Shown here: piece after piece, positions 7,599 to 17,143 of the stretch
How positions within the stretch are numbered: the first letter of the stretch is position 1
How the letters are laid out: each line of letters begins with the position of its first letter
Source of the DNA: Candidatus Endomicrobium labiotermitis
GTDB lineage: Bacteria > Elusimicrobiota > Endomicrobiia > Endomicrobiales > Endomicrobiaceae
Direction: 5' to 3'
Assembly: GCA_009778965.1 (NCBI GenBank)
Contig: WRFE01000005.1
Location: 1 to 53,253, forward strand
Length of the DNA stretch: 53,253 bases
Translations under genes and position numbers: made by a program
The notes under the pieces: generated by a model
Told to the model about the DNA's origin: nothing
The model's input: the letters and a program-made list of their open reading frames with translations, nothing else
Database searches by the model: none

Positions 7599-8998
7599 TG
7601 GAAGCGGTATATCTTAAAGATTTGATCAAGATAGTTAAAGGGAAATTCCTTATAGGCGATCCTAACCTTTTGGTTAAAAACATTACTATCGATTCCAGAA
7701 CTGTCAGAAAAGGACAGGTTTTTTTTGCCATAAAAGGCAGAAATTATGACGGTCACGATTTTATAAAAGAAGCTATTGAGCGCGGCGCCGACGCTATAAT
7801 TTATTCCAGGGAAGAAGTTGATTTTGCAAAGCCTTTTCCGAATTTTTCCTCCATAATTAAAGTCGAAGATACTCTTGTCGCTCTCGGGGAATTCGCAAAA
7901 GCTTACAGAGAAAGATTTAAAGATTTAAAAGTTATCGGCATTACCGGTTCAAACGGAAAAACTACCACTAAAGAAATGCTTGCCTCGATTTTAAGAACCA
8001 AAAACAAAACAGTTTCCAATAAAGGAAATTTTAATAACAGAATAGGTCTTCCTCTTTCGCTTTTTGAGCTTGACTCTGAAACAAAATACGGCGTTTTTGA
8101 AGCAGGGACTTCGCTTTTCGGAGAAATAAAAATTTTGGCCGATATTTTACAGCCCGATGTTGCGATAGTAACAAATATAGGTTTTTCTCATCTTGAAACT
8201 TTCGGGTCTCCGCAAGGGGTGTTCAGAGAAAAGCGCGACTTGTTTGACAGCGTGTCCGAAGACGGTTTTGTAGTCATAAACAATGACGATGAAATATTAA
8301 AAAAAATTCCGCATAAAATGTATCCGAATGTTATGACTTTCGCGCTTTACGGCGGAGCAGACGTTTATGCCAACAATGTAACTCTCTGGTCGGATAAACC
8401 CAGATTTACGCTTAACTACGGAACCGCATCCGTTGAAATTATGCTGCCTGTAAAAGGGAAGTTTAACATATTAAACGCTTTAGCCGCGTCCAGCGCTGCT
8501 TTGGGACTCGGTTATAATATGGACGACGTAAAAGCAGGAATAGAATCTTTTACTCCGCCTGCTATGAGAATGGAAACTTTTGCCACGCAATCCGGCATAA
8601 CTTTAATAAACGACGCTTACAACGCAAACCCGTCGTCGGTAAGAGAAGCAATTCAGGGCGTTTGCGACGCTTATATAGACAGCGATATAAATCTTGTTTT
8701 GGGAGATATGCTTGAGCTTGGTCCAAATTCCGACGAATATCATTTTGAACTCGGCAATTTTATAAATTCGCAGAGAATAAAGTCGGTATATCTTATGGGA
8801 GATATGACTGCCTATACAAAAGAAGCGATAAGCAAAACTCCGGTTTATCACGCCAAAGACGCGAATGCGTTATTCAAAATTCTTGAGCAGACTAATGCGG
8901 GCAAAAAATCAGTATTTTTATTTAAAGCTTCGCGCAGCATGAATTTAGACGAAGTCTGTAAAAACTTTTTTGTCCAGCTTGAGAAAAGGAAAAAATAA
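7598..8998 (+). CDS. murF: UDP-N-acetylmuramoyl-tripeptide--D-alanyl-D-alanine ligase
   Basis: Adds D-Ala-D-Ala to complete the UDP-MurNAc-pentapeptide. Mur ligase features: IDSRTVRKGQVFFAIKG in the N-terminal domain, the ATP loop GITGSNGKTTTKEML near residue 113, NKGNFNNRIGLP, and LINDAYNANPSSVREAI in the C-terminal part. At 466 residues it is a normal MurF. The ATG overlaps the murE stop, AAAGGAG is within the murE end, and its own TAATG overlap leads into mraY, so all three are co-translated. Confidence 0.96.
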   Translation: MEAVYLKDLIKIVKGKFLIGDPNLLVKNITIDSRTVRKGQVFFAIKGRNYDGHDFIKEAIERGADAIIYSREEVDFAKPFPNFSSIIKVEDTLVALGEFAKAYRERFKDLKVIGITGSNGKTTTKEMLASILRTKNKTVSNKGNFNNRIGLPLSLFELDSETKYGVFEAGTSLFGEIKILADILQPDVAIVTNIGFSHLETFGSPQGVFREKRDLFDSVSEDGFVVINNDDEILKKIPHKMYPNVMTFALYGGADVYANNVTLWSDKPRFTLNYGTASVEIMLPVKGKFNILNALAASSAALGLGYNMDDVKAGIESFTPPAMRMETFATQSGITLINDAYNANPSSVREAIQGVCDAYIDSDINLVLGDMLELGPNSDEYHFELGNFINSQRIKSVYLMGDMTAYTKEAISKTPVYHAKDANALFKILEQTNAGKKSVFLFKASRSMNLDEVCKNFFVQLEKRKK

Positions 8999-10083
8999 TG
9001 TTATATCATCTGCTTTATCCGTTAAGCGAAATTTTTACGCCTCTTAATGTTTTTCAGTATATAACTTTCAGAGCGGGCGGCGCCGTGCTTACCAGCCTGC
9101 TTATATGCTTTCTTCTTGGTCCCAGGATAATAAGAAAACTTAAAGAATTAAAAATCGGACAGACTGTCAGAACGGACGGGCCTTCATCGCATCAATGCAA
9201 AACCGGCACGCCCACGATGGGCGGTTTGATTATAATGCTGTCGATAGTTGTTTCATGCCTGCTTTGGGCAAGGCTTGACAGCAGGTTTATTATATGGCTT
9301 TTAAGCGGTACTTTGTGGCTCGGATGTTTAGGCTTTTGGGATGATTATCTTAAACTTACAAAAAAGAATTCAAAAGGGCTTTCAGCCGGCGCGAAATTAT
9401 TCGGGCAGACTGTTTTTGCAGCGTCCCTTGCCGCTTATTTAAGCGTGTTTCCGTCAAATCCCGAGTTTGCGACTCTTGTAAATATTCCGTATTTAAAAGG
9501 TTTTTTTATAAATTTATCGTTTTTTTACATAGTGTTTACGATAATTGTGGTTGTCGGCAGTTCTAATGCAGTAAACTTAACGGACGGATTGGACGGGCTT
9601 GCCATAGGAAATATAGTTATAGCGGCTTTTTCTTTGGCTTTGTTTGCGTATTTTGCGGGACATTTCCAAATAGCGAATTATTTAAAGATTGTTCCGGTTC
9701 AGGGCTCCGGAGAAATAGCTGTTTTTCTGTTTGCTGTTGTAGGTTCGGGGTTAGGTTTTCTGTGGTATAACGCGCATCCGGCGGAAGTTTTTATGGGTGA
9801 TACAGGAAGCTTGTTTTTGGGCGGAGTTTTAGGTATGAGCGCGGTTTTTATAAAACAGGAACTGATACTTGTTATTTTGGGCGGAGTTTTTGTAGCCGAA
9901 GCAATGTCGGTGCTGCTTCAGGTTTCTTACTACAAAAAAACGAAAAAAAGAATATTTAAAATGGCGCCGCTTCACCACCATTACGAAATGCTCGGCATTT
10001 CAGAAACTAAAGTAACCATAAGATTTTGGATTATAGGCATAATTCTTGCGATACTGTCTTTCGCATCCCTCAAATTGAGGTGA
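8998..10083 (+). CDS. mraY: Phospho-N-acetylmuramoyl-pentapeptide-transferase
   Basis: An inner-membrane enzyme that transfers phospho-MurNAc-pentapeptide to undecaprenyl phosphate, giving lipid I. About ten hydrophobic segments are visible. The conserved motifs are GTPTMGG, the aspartates of WDDYLKLTKKNSKGLS, NLTDGLDGLAIG, AEVFMGDTGSLFLGG and the histidine-rich MAPLHHHYE. At 361 residues it is of standard length, and it overlaps murF by one base. Confidence 0.97.
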   Translation: MLYHLLYPLSEIFTPLNVFQYITFRAGGAVLTSLLICFLLGPRIIRKLKELKIGQTVRTDGPSSHQCKTGTPTMGGLIIMLSIVVSCLLWARLDSRFIIWLLSGTLWLGCLGFWDDYLKLTKKNSKGLSAGAKLFGQTVFAASLAAYLSVFPSNPEFATLVNIPYLKGFFINLSFFYIVFTIIVVVGSSNAVNLTDGLDGLAIGNIVIAAFSLALFAYFAGHFQIANYLKIVPVQGSGEIAVFLFAVVGSGLGFLWYNAHPAEVFMGDTGSLFLGGVLGMSAVFIKQELILVILGGVFVAEAMSVLLQVSYYKKTKKRIFKMAPLHHHYEMLGISETKVTIRFWIIGIILAILSFASLKLR

Positions 10084-10095
10084 TAAGTCCGTATT

Positions 10096-10287
10096 TGTCA
10101 TACTGAGGCGGTATTGTTGCCGAAGTATCCAGCGCAGTTGTTTTTGTCTGTCATTCCCGAAATTTTTTATCGGGAATCCGTTTTATATTTAGTTTTTATT
10201 CTCCTTTAAGATAAAGGAGTGTCGGCGAAGCCGACGAGGTATGTGAGCAACAATGGATCTCCGATTACTACTTTCGGAGATGACAAC
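10096..10287. repeat. Mosaic of several dispersed palindromes
   Basis: At least three units lie in a row: TGTCATACTGAGGCGG... (from 10096); TGTCATTCCCGAAATTTTTT with its inverse TCGGGAATCC (from 10149), closed by CGGAGATGACA near 10275-10285; and, inside that, CTCCTTTAAGATAAAGGAG followed by GTCGGCGAAGCCGAC (about 10201-10238). This looks like one palindrome inserted into another. It fills the mraY-murD gap. Confidence 0.75.
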
Positions 10288-10325
10288 TTTGTATAGGTAC
10301 TTTGTTATTTTTTTAAGGATTTTAA

Positions 10326-11639
10326 ATGTCAAAAAAAATAGGCGTTTTGGGTCTCGGTAAAAGTGGTGTTGCGGCGGCAAATCTTGCCGTTAAATTGGGT
10401 TATGACGTTTTCGCAAGCGACAGCGGTAAAAAAAGGGAAATAGCCGGACTTAATAAGAAAGTAAAAACCGAATTTGGCGGACATACGGACAAAATTTTAG
10501 ATTCCGGCATAATAATTAAAAGCCCCGGCATTCATTCGGACATTCCTATTTTAAAAAAAGCAAAAAAAAGAAAAATCAAAGTAATAAGCGAACTTGAGTT
10601 TTCTTTAAATAATTCCAAGTATAAAAAAATAATCGCCATAACCGGAACAAACGGAAAAACAACGGTTACCGATTTAACTTCCAAAATTATAAAAGCCGCT
10701 CATAAAGATTCCATAGTCGCCGGAAATATAGGCTTTCCTCTTGCCGATAAATCTTTAAAAACCACAAAAAACACATATATAACCATGGAGCTTTCAAGTT
10801 ATCAGCTTGAAGATATGCCGGAGTTTAGACCCGATATTTCGGTTCTTTTAAATATTACGCCCGATCATCTCGAACACCACAAAACGATGGCGAAGTACAT
10901 AAAAGCGAAAGAAAATATTTTTATAAACCAGAAATCCAAAGATTATGCCGTAATTAATGCCGATGATAAAATCTGCAGAAAAATAGCTTCAAAAACTTCC
11001 GCTAAGGTTATATTTTTCAGCAAAAACAAACTAAAAAAAGGCGTTTATTATGACAACGGTTCTTTTGTCATCGCTTTAGGAAAAAAGAAAGTTATATTAA
11101 AGCCGAAAGTAAATATAGTCGGTATGCATAATATTGAAAATATTATGGCGGCAATCGCGGCGTCTTATTGCGCCGGAGTCAAACCCGCGGTAATTGAAAA
11201 AGTCATATCGAATTATAAAGGCGTTGAACACCGCATAGAATTTGTTAAAAAGGTCAAAGGAGCGGATTTTTATAATGATTCGAAATCCACTAATGTTGAT
11301 TCCACAAGAGTCGCTTTAGAGTCTTTTGGCAAAAATATTTTGCTTATAATGGGCGGACTTGATAAAGGTTCATCATACAAGCCTTTGAAAAACCTTTTAA
11401 AAGAAAGGGTAAAAGCCGTTTTTCTAATAGGTTCCGCTTCAGAAAAAATAAAAAAAGACTTGGGCGGCTCTGCCGCTTTTTATGATTGCCAAAATATAAA
11501 TAATGCCGTAAATAAAGCCTTAGCCACGGTAAAAAGCGGCGATATAGTTTTGCTTTCTCCTGCCTGCGCTTCTTTTGACCAGTTTGATAATTTTGAACAA
11601 AGAGGCAGAATTTTTAAAGAATTGGTTTGCAAACTATAA
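10326..11639 (+). CDS. murD: UDP-N-acetylmuramoylalanine--D-glutamate ligase
   Basis: Adds D-glutamate to UDP-MurNAc-L-Ala in the cytosol. The N-terminal Rossmann-like part begins GVLGLGKSGVAAA. The ATP loop ITGTNGKTTVTDL is near residue 110, with ELSSYQLED, NITPDHLEHH, HRIEFV and FYNDSKSTN following. The C-terminus has SPACASFDQFDNFEQRG, typical of MurD. Full length at 437 residues, with AAGGA eight bases before the ATG. A repeat mosaic of ~240 bases separates it from mraY, so it may have its own promoter. Confidence 0.96.
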   Translation: MSKKIGVLGLGKSGVAAANLAVKLGYDVFASDSGKKREIAGLNKKVKTEFGGHTDKILDSGIIIKSPGIHSDIPILKKAKKRKIKVISELEFSLNNSKYKKIIAITGTNGKTTVTDLTSKIIKAAHKDSIVAGNIGFPLADKSLKTTKNTYITMELSSYQLEDMPEFRPDISVLLNITPDHLEHHKTMAKYIKAKENIFINQKSKDYAVINADDKICRKIASKTSAKVIFFSKNKLKKGVYYDNGSFVIALGKKKVILKPKVNIVGMHNIENIMAAIAASYCAGVKPAVIEKVISNYKGVEHRIEFVKKVKGADFYNDSKSTNVDSTRVALESFGKNILLIMGGLDKGSSYKPLKNLLKERVKAVFLIGSASEKIKKDLGGSAAFYDCQNINNAVNKALATVKSGDIVLLSPACASFDQFDNFEQRGRIFKELVCKL

Positions 11640-11646
11640 ATCGGTA

Positions 11647-11675
11647 TTGTATTTTTTTTCAAAATCTTGTATAAT
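11647..11675 (+). promoter_or_regulatory. Putative promoter of hinT-rpsU
   Basis: TTGTAT (11647-11652), 17 bases and TATAAT (11670-11675), 29 bases before the hinT ATG. The -10 box is perfect and the -35 box is partial. Confidence 0.55.
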
Positions 11676-11704
11676 TTTCAATACGTTTTGTAAAAGGCAG
11701 GGAA

Positions 11705-12052
11705 ATGTCGGATAATTGTCTTTTTTGTAAAATAGCTAAAGGCGCAATCCCTTCTCAGAAAGTTTATGAAGACGAGAAGGTTTTTGCATTTAGAGACATA
11801 AATCCGCAGGCGCCGCTTCATATAATCATTATTCCTAAAAAGCATATTGGCGCTTTGTGTGATGTTTCGTTATCGGATGAAAATGTTTTGGGGCACATTC
11901 AGTTTGTTGCTTCAGAAATTGCCAGGCAGTTTCCCGAAGCAAAAAACGGTTTCAGAATTGTAAATAATTGCGGAGCCGACGCGGGACAGACGGTATTTCA
12001 TATACACTATCATCTGCTTGCCGGAAGAGTTTTCGGCTGGCCTCCGGGATAA
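11705..12052 (+). CDS. hinT: HIT family protein (HinT-like purine nucleoside phosphoramidase)
   Basis: A 115-residue histidine triad protein. The family motif HIHYHLLAGR puts the three histidines at 99, 101 and 103. The N-terminal CLFCKIAKGAIPSQKVYED and the DINPQAPLHIIIIPKKHI segment are typical of the HinT branch, which hydrolyses adenosine phosphoramidates. The N-terminal CxxC may bind zinc. AGGGA precedes the ATG. It is followed closely by rpsU. Confidence 0.93.
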   Translation: MSDNCLFCKIAKGAIPSQKVYEDEKVFAFRDINPQAPLHIIIIPKKHIGALCDVSLSDENVLGHIQFVASEIARQFPEAKNGFRIVNNCGADAGQTVFHIHYHLLAGRVFGWPPG

Positions 12053-12099
12053 AATATAGTTGTCGTAAAAATTCTTTTAGAAGAAAGGCGGTGTTTAAA

Positions 12100-12306
12100 T
12101 TGGTTAATGTAAAAGTTCGCGAAGGTGAATCTATTGAAGAAGCGATAAGACGTTTTAAGAGAGAATGCGAAAGAAACGGAATTATGCAGGAAATAAAAAA
12201 ACGCGAGTACTATAAAGCTCCGAGCGTTTTGAAAAAAGAAAAACTTGCCGAAGCTAAGAGAAAAATCCGCCGTAAAATGCTTAAAGACAACAGATGGGGA
12301 AAGTAA
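12100..12306 (+). CDS. rpsU: 30S ribosomal protein S21 (TTG start)
   Basis: A 68-residue basic protein: VNVKVREGESIEEAIRRFKR at the N-terminus, then CERNGIMQEIKKREYYKAPS and a lysine/arginine-rich tail ending RRKMLKDNRWGK. This is the full S21 family pattern. I place the start at TTG 12100 because it gives the usual N-terminus and AAAGGCGG lies at a proper distance; the in-frame GTG at 12091 would leave only two bases after its AAGG. A terminator follows directly. Confidence 0.92.
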   Translation: MVNVKVREGESIEEAIRRFKRECERNGIMQEIKKREYYKAPSVLKKEKLAEAKRKIRRKMLKDNRWGK

Positions 12307-12325
12307 AACATAGATAAATAACGAG

Positions 12326-12366
12326 GGAGAGTCGCTAATATCAACGACTCTCCGTTGTTTTCTTTT
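12326..12366 (+). terminator. Intrinsic terminator after rpsU
   Basis: Perfect 9-bp stem GGAGAGTCG (12326-12334) and CGACTCTCC (12345-12353) with a 10-base loop, followed by the T-rich GTTGTTTTCTTTT. Confidence 0.75.
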
Positions 12367-12381
12367 CATTTCGGGGGGATT

Positions 12382-13347
12382 ATGAAACTTAAGCAGATAC
12401 AGGATTTGTTTGTCAGAGAAGGCATAAAAGAAGATCCGAGAGGAATAAACGAAGTTGATCTTGATCTTTTGAAACGCAAACAGGATTACGACGCGCTTTC
12501 TAAAGAGAAAAAAGAAAAATTCGATATTGAAAGCCTTGAAAATCCGTATTATGATTCCAGAATTTTAAACGGCGACAAAGAAACGGAAGTTAAAACAGTT
12601 ATGGTCGGCATAGATATCGAAACTCCCGAAATTCTGCTTGCCAAGCAGCTTATAAATTCCGGAAAAAAAATAGATTTAGTTATAGCCCACCACCCCGAAG
12701 GTTACGCTTACGCTACGTTTCACAATGTTTTAGCTATGCAGTCGGATATTTTGAATAAAATGGGAATTCCGATTAACATAAGCGAAAAACTTCTTTCGCC
12801 GCGCATAAAAGAAGTTCACAGGAGCGTAATGCCCCAGAACAACGAGAGAGTTTTTGACGCGGCAAAACTTTTAGACGTAAATCTTATGACGGCTCATACA
12901 GTCGCGGACAATCACGTCGCATCGTTTTTACAGAGAGAAATAGACGCGTTAAGTCCCAGATATTTAAAGGACATAACCGCGTTTTTAAATAAACAGCCCG
13001 AATATAAACATTCGGCTGACGTCGCGATTCCTCCGGTTATTTTACTGGGAAGCGATGATTCAAGATGCGGAAAAGTTTTTGTGGATATGACAGGCGGAAC
13101 GGAAGGTCCCGTGGAAGTTTTTGAAAAACTTTCTGCCGCAGGAATCGGCACATTGATTTGTATGCATTTAAGCAAGAATGCAGTTAAAGAAGCTGAAAAA
13201 TATAATCTTAATGTTGTTTTAGCGGGGCATATCGCTTCCGACAATTTGGGTTTGAATTTGCTTTTAGACAAACTTGAAAAAGCACACGGCAAACTTGATT
13301 TTATAGAAGCCTCGGGATTTAGAAGATTCCGCAGAACGGCAGAGTGA
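12382..13347 (+). CDS. NIF3/YbgI-family dinuclear metal protein
   Basis: A 321-residue protein with the NIF3 (DUF34) hallmarks: the first metal-binding motif AHHPEG in the middle and GHIASDNLG near the C-terminus, with GIDIE before the first. Members bind two metal ions and have been proposed as hydrolases or metal-handling proteins; the true role is unsettled. It is longer than minimal bacterial YbgI (~250 residues), with a charged 60-residue N-terminal extension. The start at 12382 follows GGGGGG, whereas the longer frame would begin inside the terminator U-tract. Confidence 0.8.
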   Translation: MKLKQIQDLFVREGIKEDPRGINEVDLDLLKRKQDYDALSKEKKEKFDIESLENPYYDSRILNGDKETEVKTVMVGIDIETPEILLAKQLINSGKKIDLVIAHHPEGYAYATFHNVLAMQSDILNKMGIPINISEKLLSPRIKEVHRSVMPQNNERVFDAAKLLDVNLMTAHTVADNHVASFLQREIDALSPRYLKDITAFLNKQPEYKHSADVAIPPVILLGSDDSRCGKVFVDMTGGTEGPVEVFEKLSAAGIGTLICMHLSKNAVKEAEKYNLNVVLAGHIASDNLGLNLLLDKLEKAHGKLDFIEASGFRRFRRTAE

Positions 13348-13348
13348 A

Positions 13349-13490
13349 GATTGAAGAGTGTAGAGTTGAGATAGTTGTAAAAAACATGAAGTAGAAAATA
13401 GAAGGGCGAGAGTCATATTATCAAGAGAAGGTGAAGTTTTGGTTATTTTTGTTAACTTCACTCTTCACTCTCAACTCTTCAAACTGGTTT
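13349..13490. repeat. Inverted repeat of GTTGAGAGTGAAGAG type before dnaG
   Basis: The left arm (GAAGATTGAAGAGTGTAGAG) is roughly the inverse of the right arm (CTTCACTCTTCACTCTCAAC near 13458-13477). Related purine/pyrimidine-strand arms recur at 46222-46325. No gene is visible in this gap. Confidence 0.55.
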
Positions 13491-13496
13491 TAAACT

Positions 13497-15227
13497 ATGG
13501 CTATTTCTGACGATATAATTGAAAGGGTCAGACTCTCGAATAATATAGAATCCGTTGTCAGAGAGTATTTGCCCAATTTAAAAAGGGCAGGCAGAAATTG
13601 GCAGGCCTGCTGTCCTTTTCATAATGAAAAAACGCCGTCTTTTATGATTAGCCCCGAAAAGGGAATATTCAAATGTTTCGGGTGCAGCGCTGCCGGCGAT
13701 GTTTTTAAGTTTGTTATGATGATGGACAATCTTTCCTGGATCGAGTCCGTAAAAAAACTCGCAAAAAAAGCGGGAATAGAAATTCAGGAAACAAAAGAAG
13801 ACGTTGTAAAAGTTTCCGAAAAAGCAAAGCTGTTTGAAATTTTAGAAAGCGCGGCAAAGTTTTATCACAGGCATCTTTTGGAAAGCGAAAGCGCCAAAAA
13901 TGCTAGAGAATATCTTTCAAAACGCGGTATTACCGCGGAAACAATTAGAAAGTTTCAATTGGGATATGCTCCTAAAAACCAGCTTTTGCAGTCCGCGTTG
14001 AAAAAAGGCTATACGACTGAAATACTTTCTAAAGCGGGTATTATAACCAAAACGGAAAGAGGAACTTTTTACGAATATATGTCGGAAAGGCTTGTGTTTC
14101 CGATTTTTGACGTTCAGGGAAGAGTTGTCGCTTTCGGCGGAAGAACTTTAACGGAGCAGCAGCCGAAATATTTGAATACTCCGGAAACGGCGGTTTATTC
14201 AAAATCTTTCAATCTTTACGGATTGTTTCAGACATTGCCGGAGCTTAGAAAAGAAAGAAAAATTATAGTTCTTGAAGGTTATGTGGATGTTGTTATTCCG
14301 CAGCAATTCGGGATAACCGGCGCGGTAGCGTCTCTTGGAACGGCTTTTACGCATAACCACGCTAAGCTTATAGCAAGATATGCCGATTCGGTAAAACTTC
14401 TTTTTGATTCGGATGAAGCAGGCAGAACGGCAACACAAAGAGCTTTGGAAATTTTGATAGAAGATTCGGTTGAATGCTCGGTGTCGACTTTGCCTGAAGA
14501 TACAGATGCCGATGAATATCTTAACAAACACGGAAAAGATAAATTTCTTAAGCTCTTGGAAGACACATCGGAAACTGCCGAAAGTTTTATGATTAAAAGG
14601 GTTTCATCTTTGGTTAAAGGAAATACTTCCGAAGCGAAAGCGAAAAAAGTTTTTTTGCTTTTAGATTTTGTTTTGAAAAGTTCTAATGCGATAGTGCGCG
14701 GGGAATGGATTAAAAAAATATCGCAGAATTTTAATCTCAATGAAGAAACCGTCTGGAAAGAGTTTAAAAAGAAGCAGGCGTCAAATTTAAAAAGCTACGG
14801 AAGCGACAATAAAACAGCGGCAGCTGACGTTATTAATGAAAGCGGACGAAGTCCGTCGCTTGAAGAAAGCTTGCTGAATTTGATATTGACGGACAGAGAA
14901 TATGTTTCTAAGGTTCCGTCGGATTGTTTTAAAGATTCAAAATGCGCTAAAGTTTACGGGCTTGCGGCTACGGGTTTAAACGACGCTGATATTTTGAATT
15001 CTCTGGCGAAAAACGAAGCGGAGTGGTTTTCGTCGCTGGTATTGAAGCAGATTGAATATAAGAATATTGGTGAAGCGTTTAAGACGGTTCTTAAAGATGT
15101 GGAAAAAAGCAGGCTTGAATCGAGACGCAAAGAATTGACGGAGCTTATAAAAGCGGGCAAAGCCAAGCAGGATGAAATATTAGAATTTAACAGACTAAAT
15201 AAGAAGTTAAAAGGTTCGGAGAAATAA
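13497..15227 (+). CDS. dnaG: DNA primase
   Basis: Synthesises RNA primers for replication. The zinc-binding N-terminus has C39, H42, C60 and C63 (CPFHNEKTPSF, KCFGCSAAGD). The core carries GGRTL and the TOPRIM motifs VLEGYVDV near residue 258 and FDSDEAG near 303. The C-terminal ~130 residues should bind DnaB helicase but are poorly conserved. Full length at 576 residues. It precedes rpoD, the remnant of the common rpsU-dnaG-rpoD macromolecular-synthesis operon; here rpsU is separated by a terminator and the NIF3-like gene. Confidence 0.96.
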   Translation: MAISDDIIERVRLSNNIESVVREYLPNLKRAGRNWQACCPFHNEKTPSFMISPEKGIFKCFGCSAAGDVFKFVMMMDNLSWIESVKKLAKKAGIEIQETKEDVVKVSEKAKLFEILESAAKFYHRHLLESESAKNAREYLSKRGITAETIRKFQLGYAPKNQLLQSALKKGYTTEILSKAGIITKTERGTFYEYMSERLVFPIFDVQGRVVAFGGRTLTEQQPKYLNTPETAVYSKSFNLYGLFQTLPELRKERKIIVLEGYVDVVIPQQFGITGAVASLGTAFTHNHAKLIARYADSVKLLFDSDEAGRTATQRALEILIEDSVECSVSTLPEDTDADEYLNKHGKDKFLKLLEDTSETAESFMIKRVSSLVKGNTSEAKAKKVFLLLDFVLKSSNAIVRGEWIKKISQNFNLNEETVWKEFKKKQASNLKSYGSDNKTAAADVINESGRSPSLEESLLNLILTDREYVSKVPSDCFKDSKCAKVYGLAATGLNDADILNSLAKNEAEWFSSLVLKQIEYKNIGEAFKTVLKDVEKSRLESRRKELTELIKAGKAKQDEILEFNRLNKKLKGSEK

Positions 15228-15241
15228 AAATACCTCCATCC

Positions 15242-15274
15242 TGTCATTCCCGAAAGTTTTAGTCGGGAATCCAC
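15242..15274. repeat. Short TGTCATTCCCGA repeat between dnaG and rpoD
   Basis: TGTCATTCCCGAAAGTTTT followed by its partial inverse TCGGGAATCC, nearly the same as 10149-10179. Confidence 0.7.
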
Positions 15275-15350
15275 GTTTAAAATGGATATCAGACAAAGAC
15301 ACTTGAGTGCTTTGCATTAAATAAATTTTTGTAGTTTTCGGAGAAATAAA

Positions 15351-17066
15351 ATGGCAAAAAAAGATTTGTTTCAGGGATTAATCGACATAGGTAAAGAGCA
15401 GGGATATCTGACTTATGACGAGATAAACAAAAGTATTCCCCAGCAGTCTATGGTCGCGGAAAAAATTGACAGTTTTTTTGTGACTTTGGAAGATTTAGGA
15501 ATTAAGGTCGTTGACAATAAAGAAGCAAAATCCAGAAAAAGCGCGGGCGAGGCCGTCGAGCAGTCCGTTAAAATCGCGACAGAAGACGAAGAAATTAATC
15601 CGGTGAGAATGTATTTAAGCGAAATGGCGAAAGTTCCTCTGCTTGAGCGCGCCGTTGAAGTAGAGCTTGCCAAAAATATAAGAGAAAACGAGAAAAAACT
15701 TAAATTTATAGTTTTGGAATCTCCTCTTATAATTAAAGAAATCAGAAATTGGGAAACGCTTATCAGCCAGCAGGAAATGACTCCGAAAGAACTTATGCCA
15801 AGAGGCCGCAAGTCCGACGCGCAGCTTAGAGGTATGGGCGTAAGAATAAAAAAAGCCGTGCAAAAGATTACCCAGGTAGAAAGAAGCATAAATACATATG
15901 AGGCAAAATTAAAGCTTAAATCTATTTCCCAAAAAGACAGGGAAAAATACCAGCAGAAAATTAAAGAACTCCGCACGGAAATAATTGATTTTATAACGAG
16001 CCTCAATCTAAACCAGGATAAAATAAAAAGACTTATAAACAAAATTAAAACGACCGCTCAAAAGTTTAACGAAATTAAAGATGAATTAAGAAGATTTGAA
16101 AGAAAATACAGAAATCCTTTTAATAAAGTCCAGACGCTTTTCAAAAATTACCAGTCCGGAAAAATCAGCGCGGCTGAATTTAAAAAACATACCGGATGCC
16201 CTGTGAAAGAATCGGAAGAGCAAATAGAATACATAAAAAATCTTCTTGTAAAACAAGCTAATTTGAAAGAAGGTTTTGTTATAACGCCTGAAGAAATGAT
16301 AGAAACCGACAGAAAAATAAGAGAACTTGAAGAAGTTATACACAGAGACAAAATGAAACTCATAGAAGCGAATTTCCGTTTAGTTGTTTCAATAGCCAAG
16401 AAACACGTAGGCGTAAGTAATTTGGAACTTTCCGATTTGATACAGGAAGGAAATCTCGGACTTTCAAAAGCCGTCGAAAAATTCGAATGGAAACGCGGAT
16501 TTAAGTTTTCAACTTATGCTACCTGGTGGATAAGACAGTCTATAAACCGCGCGATTGCGGATCAGGCAAGGACAATAAGAATTCCGGTTCACATGAAAGA
16601 GCTGATTTCTAAACTTACTAAAGTTAAAAAGAAATACCAGCAGGATATAGGCAGAGAGCCTACTATAGAAGAATATTCAAAAGGCTTGAAGCTTTCTACG
16701 GACAGAATAAGAAAAATATTGAAAATGATGCAGGAGCCGGTATCTTTGGCTACTCCCGTAGGGGAAGAAGAAGATTCTCATTTAGAGGATTTTATAGAAG
16801 ATCAAAATAGCCCGAGCCCTGTCGCGAAAGCGCAGCAGTACAGGCTTCAGCTTGAACTTGAAAAGGTTTTAAACACTTTAACGCCCAGAGAAGCGGAAAT
16901 TATAAGTTTGCGTTACGGCATAGGCGTAGGTTATCCCAGTACTTTGGAAGAAGTTGGGAAAAAGTTCGGCGTGACAAGAGAAAGAGTCCGTCAGATAGAA
17001 GCCAAAGCCATAAGAAAACTCAGGCATCCTACCAGAAGCAAACCGTTAAGGGAATATTTGGATTAA
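15351..17066 (+). CDS. rpoD: RNA polymerase primary sigma factor (sigma-70)
   Basis: A housekeeping sigma factor of 571 residues. It has region 1.1 at the N-terminus, region 1.2 with [18 protein letters not shown], a non-conserved spacer to about residue 320, and regions 2.1-2.4 ([40 protein letters not shown]). Region 3 follows, then region 4 with [16 protein letters not shown] and [29 protein letters not shown] precedes the ATG. It ends in a strong terminator shared with the convergent giant gene. Confidence 0.97.
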   Translation: MAKKDLFQGLIDIGKEQGYLTYDEINKSIPQQSMVAEKIDSFFVTLEDLGIKVVDNKEAKSRKSAGEAVEQSVKIATEDEEINPVRMYLSEMAKVPLLERAVEVELAKNIRENEKKLKFIVLESPLIIKEIRNWETLISQQEMTPKELMPRGRKSDAQLRGMGVRIKKAVQKITQVERSINTYEAKLKLKSISQKDREKYQQKIKELRTEIIDFITSLNLNQDKIKRLINKIKTTAQKFNEIKDELRRFERKYRNPFNKVQTLFKNYQSGKISAAEFKKHTGCPVKESEEQIEYIKNLLVKQANLKEGFVITPEEMIETDRKIRELEEVIHRDKMKLIEANFRLVVSIAKKHVGVSNLELSDLIQEGNLGLSKAVEKFEWKRGFKFSTYATWWIRQSINRAIADQARTIRIPVHMKELISKLTKVKKKYQQDIGREPTIEEYSKGLKLSTDRIRKILKMMQEPVSLATPVGEEEDSHLEDFIEDQNSPSPVAKAQQYRLQLELEKVLNTLTPREAEIISLRYGIGVGYPSTLEEVGKKFGVTRERVRQIEAKAIRKLRHPTRSKPLREYLD

Positions 17067-17084
17067 TTGTTTCTTTTCATAAAA

Positions 17085-17126
17085 TAAAAAACCGCCGGAG
17101 TTGATTTACTCTCCGGCGGTTTTTTA
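17085..17126. terminator. Bidirectional intrinsic terminator
   Basis: Perfect stem ACCGCCGGAG (17091-17100) and CTCCGGCGGT (17111-17120). A-rich sequence on one side and T6 on the other let it act on both strands, ending rpoD (plus) and the giant gene (minus). Confidence 0.92.
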
Positions 17127-17143
17127 TTACTATTATGTAATTT

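Noticed and set aside
12010-12369. Minus-strand frame over hinT and rpsU
   Set aside because: It overlaps two confident genes and the terminator; the product resembles nothing and has antisense composition.
14279-14740. Minus-strand 153-residue frame within dnaG
   Set aside because: It is the antisense of well-conserved DnaG codons, with no ribosome-binding site and a low-complexity Ser/Lys-rich product.
15413-16042. Minus-strand 209-residue hydrophobic frame within rpoD
   Set aside because: Antisense of rpoD codons; apparent membrane segments arise from the reverse complement of Lys/Glu codons.
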